A stretch of 64,000 nt of DNA from RPQJ01 sp963712815. GTDB taxonomy: Bacteria > Pseudomonadota > Gammaproteobacteria > Steroidobacterales > Steroidobacteraceae. A program made the position numbers and the translations under genes. Under the pieces are notes generated by a model, which was not told where the DNA came from, did not search any database, and worked only from the letters and a program-made list of their open reading frames with translations. This document shows positions 61,064-64,000 of the stretch, in pieces (within the stretch, counting starts at the first letter, position 1; every line of letters begins with the position of its first letter). The stretch is from positions 1-64,000 of the forward strand of contig CAVQJL010000007.1 in assembly GCA_963712815.1 (NCBI GenBank). Direction: 5' to 3'.

Positions 61064-63756
61064 CGACGATTTCCTCGTCCGATCACGGCGCGCGTTTCCG
61101 CGATGCGACACAGGGCTCCGAGGTGGCAGTACTCGCAGGCCCGGGCGGATCCGGCGCAAGGCGGGCATCGCCCGCGACGTACTCGGCGGCCAGTGCCTCG
61201 AGCCGCCGCCGCCACTCGTCCAGCAGGTGTTCCCAGCAGTCGTAGCCGCGCGGTCCGCCCCGGCTGCCCGGCACCTTGAGACCCGGGAAGGGCTCCCCGT
61301 CGCGCGCGACGCCCGCGTAGCCGGTGTCGCCGCTGCGCACGCGCGCGAACGCCACAGCCCCCACGTGCGCGGGTCCGAGCGCCTGCACGTAGGCCGGCAT
61401 CTGCGGGAGCCGCGGGCGCTCGTCGAGCCACGACTTGATCTCGGCGTTGGCACCGGTCTTGTAGTCGATGACCGCCAGCGAGCCGTCGGCGAGGCGATCC
61501 ACCCGGTCCGGGCGCAGCTCGAGGTTGAGCGCGCCGATGCGCGCAGTGCACGGCGCTTCGAGCGCCTCGACGACGAATGGCGGCCGCCCGAGATCGACCT
61601 CGACCATCTCGAGCACGCGTGCCTCGAGCCAGTCGGCCTCCAGATCGAGCAGGTGTCTCAGCAGGTCGTCGGCCGAGCGTCCGCGCCTCGCGAGCGCAGC
61701 GCGACCGCGCGCCTCACGGCGGCGACGCAGCGCGGTCGCGTCGAGCGCCTTCAGCGTCGCTGGTCGCCGAGTTCTCTCCCACAGCTACGGCCAGGGCCTG
61801 CATGGACCAGGTTGCCACGGTCCGCCGCATCCACGCCGACGGCAGGCTCGTCGAGCGCGCGCGCACCGAGCCGCAGTTCGGCCTGGGCACGGAACGGGCA
61901 GGCCGCCTGCAATTCGAGCAGCCGCGCACCGCCACGCTGCCCCTCGCCGGCGTCGACCGGCGGCATCGTCGCGTCGGTGACGCACTCGAGCGCGGGACGC
62001 CGCGCATGCTGGTCCACCGCCACACGCGGCTCGGACCAGCCCGAAGGCGCGCGCGCCCCGGGATCCCGTCGAGCAGCGGACTCGGCAGCAGCGGAGCATC
62101 GTCCTCGATCTCGGGAACGCTCAGGATCACTTCCGGCGCGCTCGCAAGCAGGCGGTCGAATACGCGCGCGGGTCTCCTGCGCCGCGAGTGTCGGCCGACG
62201 CACGCGGCAGCCCGTTGACGCGCCTGTGCATCGCGAGGCAGGAACGGATCGGGCGCGGCCGGCGAGGGCCAGGCCGTCGCGTCCAGGCCGCAGACCCAGA
62301 GGGCGTCGAAATGCATGCCGGCGCAGGTCTCGGGCATCGATCACCAGCAAGCGGAGCTCGCAGCTCCTGCGGCTCGAACAACACCCGGCCAGCCATCTCG
62401 CGCAGCATCCCGACGGCCTCGGCACGCGACACTCGACCGGTGAATTCGTCGCAGGCCCCGAGTTCGGCAGACCAGCGATCGCCAGCGCTGTTCCGCCTGG
62501 AACTCCGTGCCATCCGTACCAGACCCCGGCCAGCCCGCTGCCGACAGGATTCTAAAAACATAGTTAGAGCAATTACTTGGGATACTCTTCCTCAGGCCAG
62601 GTCGATAAGACTGCCTGCCCTGCCACCAGACAATTGCCAAGCACCGGACAGTCACGCTCGGTGGCCATTCGCGCCAGCGCCGGGAGCCCGAGACCGGGGC
62701 CCTCGAAACGGCGGATTCGGGCGTCGAGGCACGCCCGGGCGGCAGCCTTCCTCGGCCGCGCCGGCGGTGAAGGCATTTCGCAACAGGCGACTCAGGACCG
62801 CGAGGTCCGGTGGGCGGACAATGCAACTCGAGCAGGTCGAGTGCGGCCGCCACGACGGGCTGCTCGGCGAGGGGTCGCGACGCGGCCAGCTCGAAGGCCT
62901 GCGCTTCCGGCACCGGTCCGCCGGCCAGCCCGGTTGCCGGCACGAGTACCCGCTCGATGCTGCGCCGCACCGCTTCCCGACGCCGGGCGAGTCCCGGCAC
63001 GACGACGGCCACGCGGCGGTCGCGCCGCCCGTCCAGGCGCTCCGCCGCCCAGCGCGCGGCAGCCTCGATCTCGGCGGCCGCGTCGAGGCAATCCACGCGC
63101 TCCACGCGCCCCGTGGAGCCTCCGGCCGCCACGGGCGCTGTCCGCCGCACCTCGAGGCCGGCGTCGGCCCAGCGCGTGCAGCAGCGCCTCCTGCAGCGGC
63201 GTCAGCTGGTCGAATCCGACGATCTCGAGCCCGGGCTCGGCGGCCACCGCGTGCACACGCGACTGCGCCGAGGCGCATCCATCCAGCTGCGCGACGTCGA
63301 GCAGGCTTGCGGTAGCGCCGGCACCAGCGGGAAATGCGTCCGTCTCCGGCGGATTCGTCGTCGTCGAGCGCCTCGAGCGGCAGACCGGAAGTCGTGCAGG
63401 TCGACGCCACGACTGGACGCGGCGCGCGCGACGCCGGCCGGCGACACCAGCGGATGCGACTCCGGGTCGTCGCGAACGATGCGTGCCCAGAGCAGTTGGG
63501 ACGCGCTAGACCGGCAACCAGCGGCCGTCGAGCCGGCCGGCCTGCCGGTCGAGCGCGAACATGCGCTCGATCAGGTCGTCCCAGGTGACGATGTCGGGCG
63601 TCGTCCCAGACCTCGAGGCCCGGCGCGATGCAGTCCGCGTCGTGCCGCGCACGCAGGTCATGTGCGAGGCGCCGCGTCGGCGTGACGCGCGTCAGGCTGA
63701 CGAGCGGGTCGGCTGCGGCGCGGCCGTGTCAGCTGTGCGGCGACAGCGTCGACCAC
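61060..63756 (-). CDS. AddB-like PD-(D/E)XK nuclease (probable DNA repair protein), frame broken many times
   Basis: Fragments in several minus-strand frames line up with the AddB-like partner of UvrD-type AddA proteins: LTRVTPTRRLAHDLRARHDA near 63.7 kb, LEIVGFDQLTPLQEALLHAL near 63.2 kb, RRVAVVVPGLARRREAVRRS near 63.0 kb and FDALWVCGLDATAWPSPAAP near 62.3 kb. The nuclease motif is LAVIDYKTGANAEIKSWL near 61.45 kb. A C-terminal CEYCHLGALCRIAE (61.1 kb) carries Cys residues of an Fe-S cluster as in AddB. No single frame covers it; start is unresolved (a GTG at 63756 is one possibility). Its TGA overlaps the AddA-like ATG by four bases. Confidence 0.7.
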
Positions 63757-64000
63757 TCGCAGCGCCGGGTTCGGCCGCGTCGCCGGCTGGTCGCCGGCCG
63801 CGTAGTTGCCGAGCAGTTCCTCGATGCGGGCGAAGACCTCGCCGATGCACCTGCGGATCGGGCAGGTTGGTGATCCGGAAGTGGTTGCGGTACGGGCACG
63901 TTGAAGCTCGAGCCCGGCGCCACCAGCACGTGCTTGTGCTCGAGCAGGTCGAGCGCGAACTGCTGGTCGTCGAATTCCGGCAGCACGTCGGTCTGCACGC
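63757..64000 (-). CDS. AlaA-type aminotransferase, C-terminal end only, two frameshifts
   Basis: The minus strand from the window edge reads FALDLLEHKHVLVAPGSSFN, then VP, which corresponds to the region of AlaA/aspartate-type aminotransferases with VLLVQGxxFNWP. After one apparently inserted base near 63894 the frame continues RNHFRITNLPDPQV and, after another shift, GEVFARIEELLGNYA. The rest of the enzyme, with the PLP Lys, lies beyond the window. It would make alanine from pyruvate and glutamate. The boundary with the next gene is not resolved. Confidence 0.65.

Noticed and set aside
57654..63756. True pseudogenes of an AddAB-type repair system
   Set aside because: Motifs stay in order with only small frame changes, and the neighbouring aminotransferase shows the same errors, so sequence error is more likely than decay.

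Overview
The window is not one natural chromosome segment. A short stretch at 5521-5550 (AGCAATACGT, four bases, then CTTCGTTCAGTTACGT) matches the two strands of the Oxford Nanopore ligation adapter in the head-to-head arrangement left when two library molecules are read as one. Left of it (1-5520) is high-GC DNA of actinobacterial style: an alpha/beta hydrolase, a small membrane-anchored protein, an NADP-binding oxidoreductase of the F420-reductase type, a SRPBCC / DUF2568 / TetR operon behind a promoter covered by a perfect 15-bp inverted repeat, and an NAD-dependent epimerase whose 5' end is cut off by the adapter. Right of it lies about 200 bp of a CorA-type transporter gene with both ends missing, which runs directly into the middle of pgsA near 5757, a second abnormal join.

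From about 5.76 kb the rest reads as one high-GC gammaproteobacterium. The markers are pgsA followed by tRNA-Gly(GCC), tRNA-Cys(GCA) and tRNA-Leu(TAA), the same order as E. coli pgsA-glyW-cysT-leuZ; a complete ccmABCDEFGHI cluster; the fabD-fabG-acpP-fabF-pabB-pabC-mltG-tmk-holB-pilZ block; a YbiT-type ABC-F protein; HemG; and a gspG-N block. The exact family cannot be named from the sequence alone.

Layout: 6.1-6.8 kb tRNAs; 6.9-13.8 kb a GntR-controlled leucine/isovalerate catabolic operon (isovaleryl-CoA dehydrogenase, MaoC hydratase, CitE-like lyase, both methylcrotonyl-CoA carboxylase subunits) with a gene set like Mycobacterium tuberculosis Rv2498c-Rv2502c; 13.9-20.7 kb cytochrome c maturation system I; 20.7-26.8 kb a MaoC-fold protein, an OsmY-like BON protein, two paired polytopic membrane proteins, an AraC regulator and two small unknowns; 26.7-33.0 kb rlmL (frameshifted), ybiT, class I aldolase, a Cys/Arg-rich unknown, LysR and a DODA-type dioxygenase; 33.0-43.0 kb a mixed set (YceI, SRPBCC, methyltransferase, NDH-2-like flavoprotein, hydrolase, cytochrome b, HemG, ATP-grasp, TIR-like protein, EEP hydrolase, a double-cNMP/rhodanese fusion); 42.6-51.3 kb the fatty acid / folate / replication block on the minus strand; 51.3-57.7 kb a rhombosortase divergent from gspGHIJKLMN.

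The last 6.3 kb encode, on the minus strand, an AddA/RecB-like helicase-nuclease, its AddB-like partner and the C-terminal end of an AlaA-type aminotransferase. From about 58.9 kb onward the coding frame changes again and again while protein similarity continues, which points to uncorrected insertion/deletion errors rather than real pseudogenes. I saw no CRISPR array, insertion sequence, phage or clearly novel multi-gene system. The most distinctive biological points are the leucine/itaconate-type operon in a gammaproteobacterium, an orphan TIR-like protein beside an EEP hydrolase, a PabB with Ala in place of the catalytic Lys, and the rhombosortase next to the type II secretion genes.
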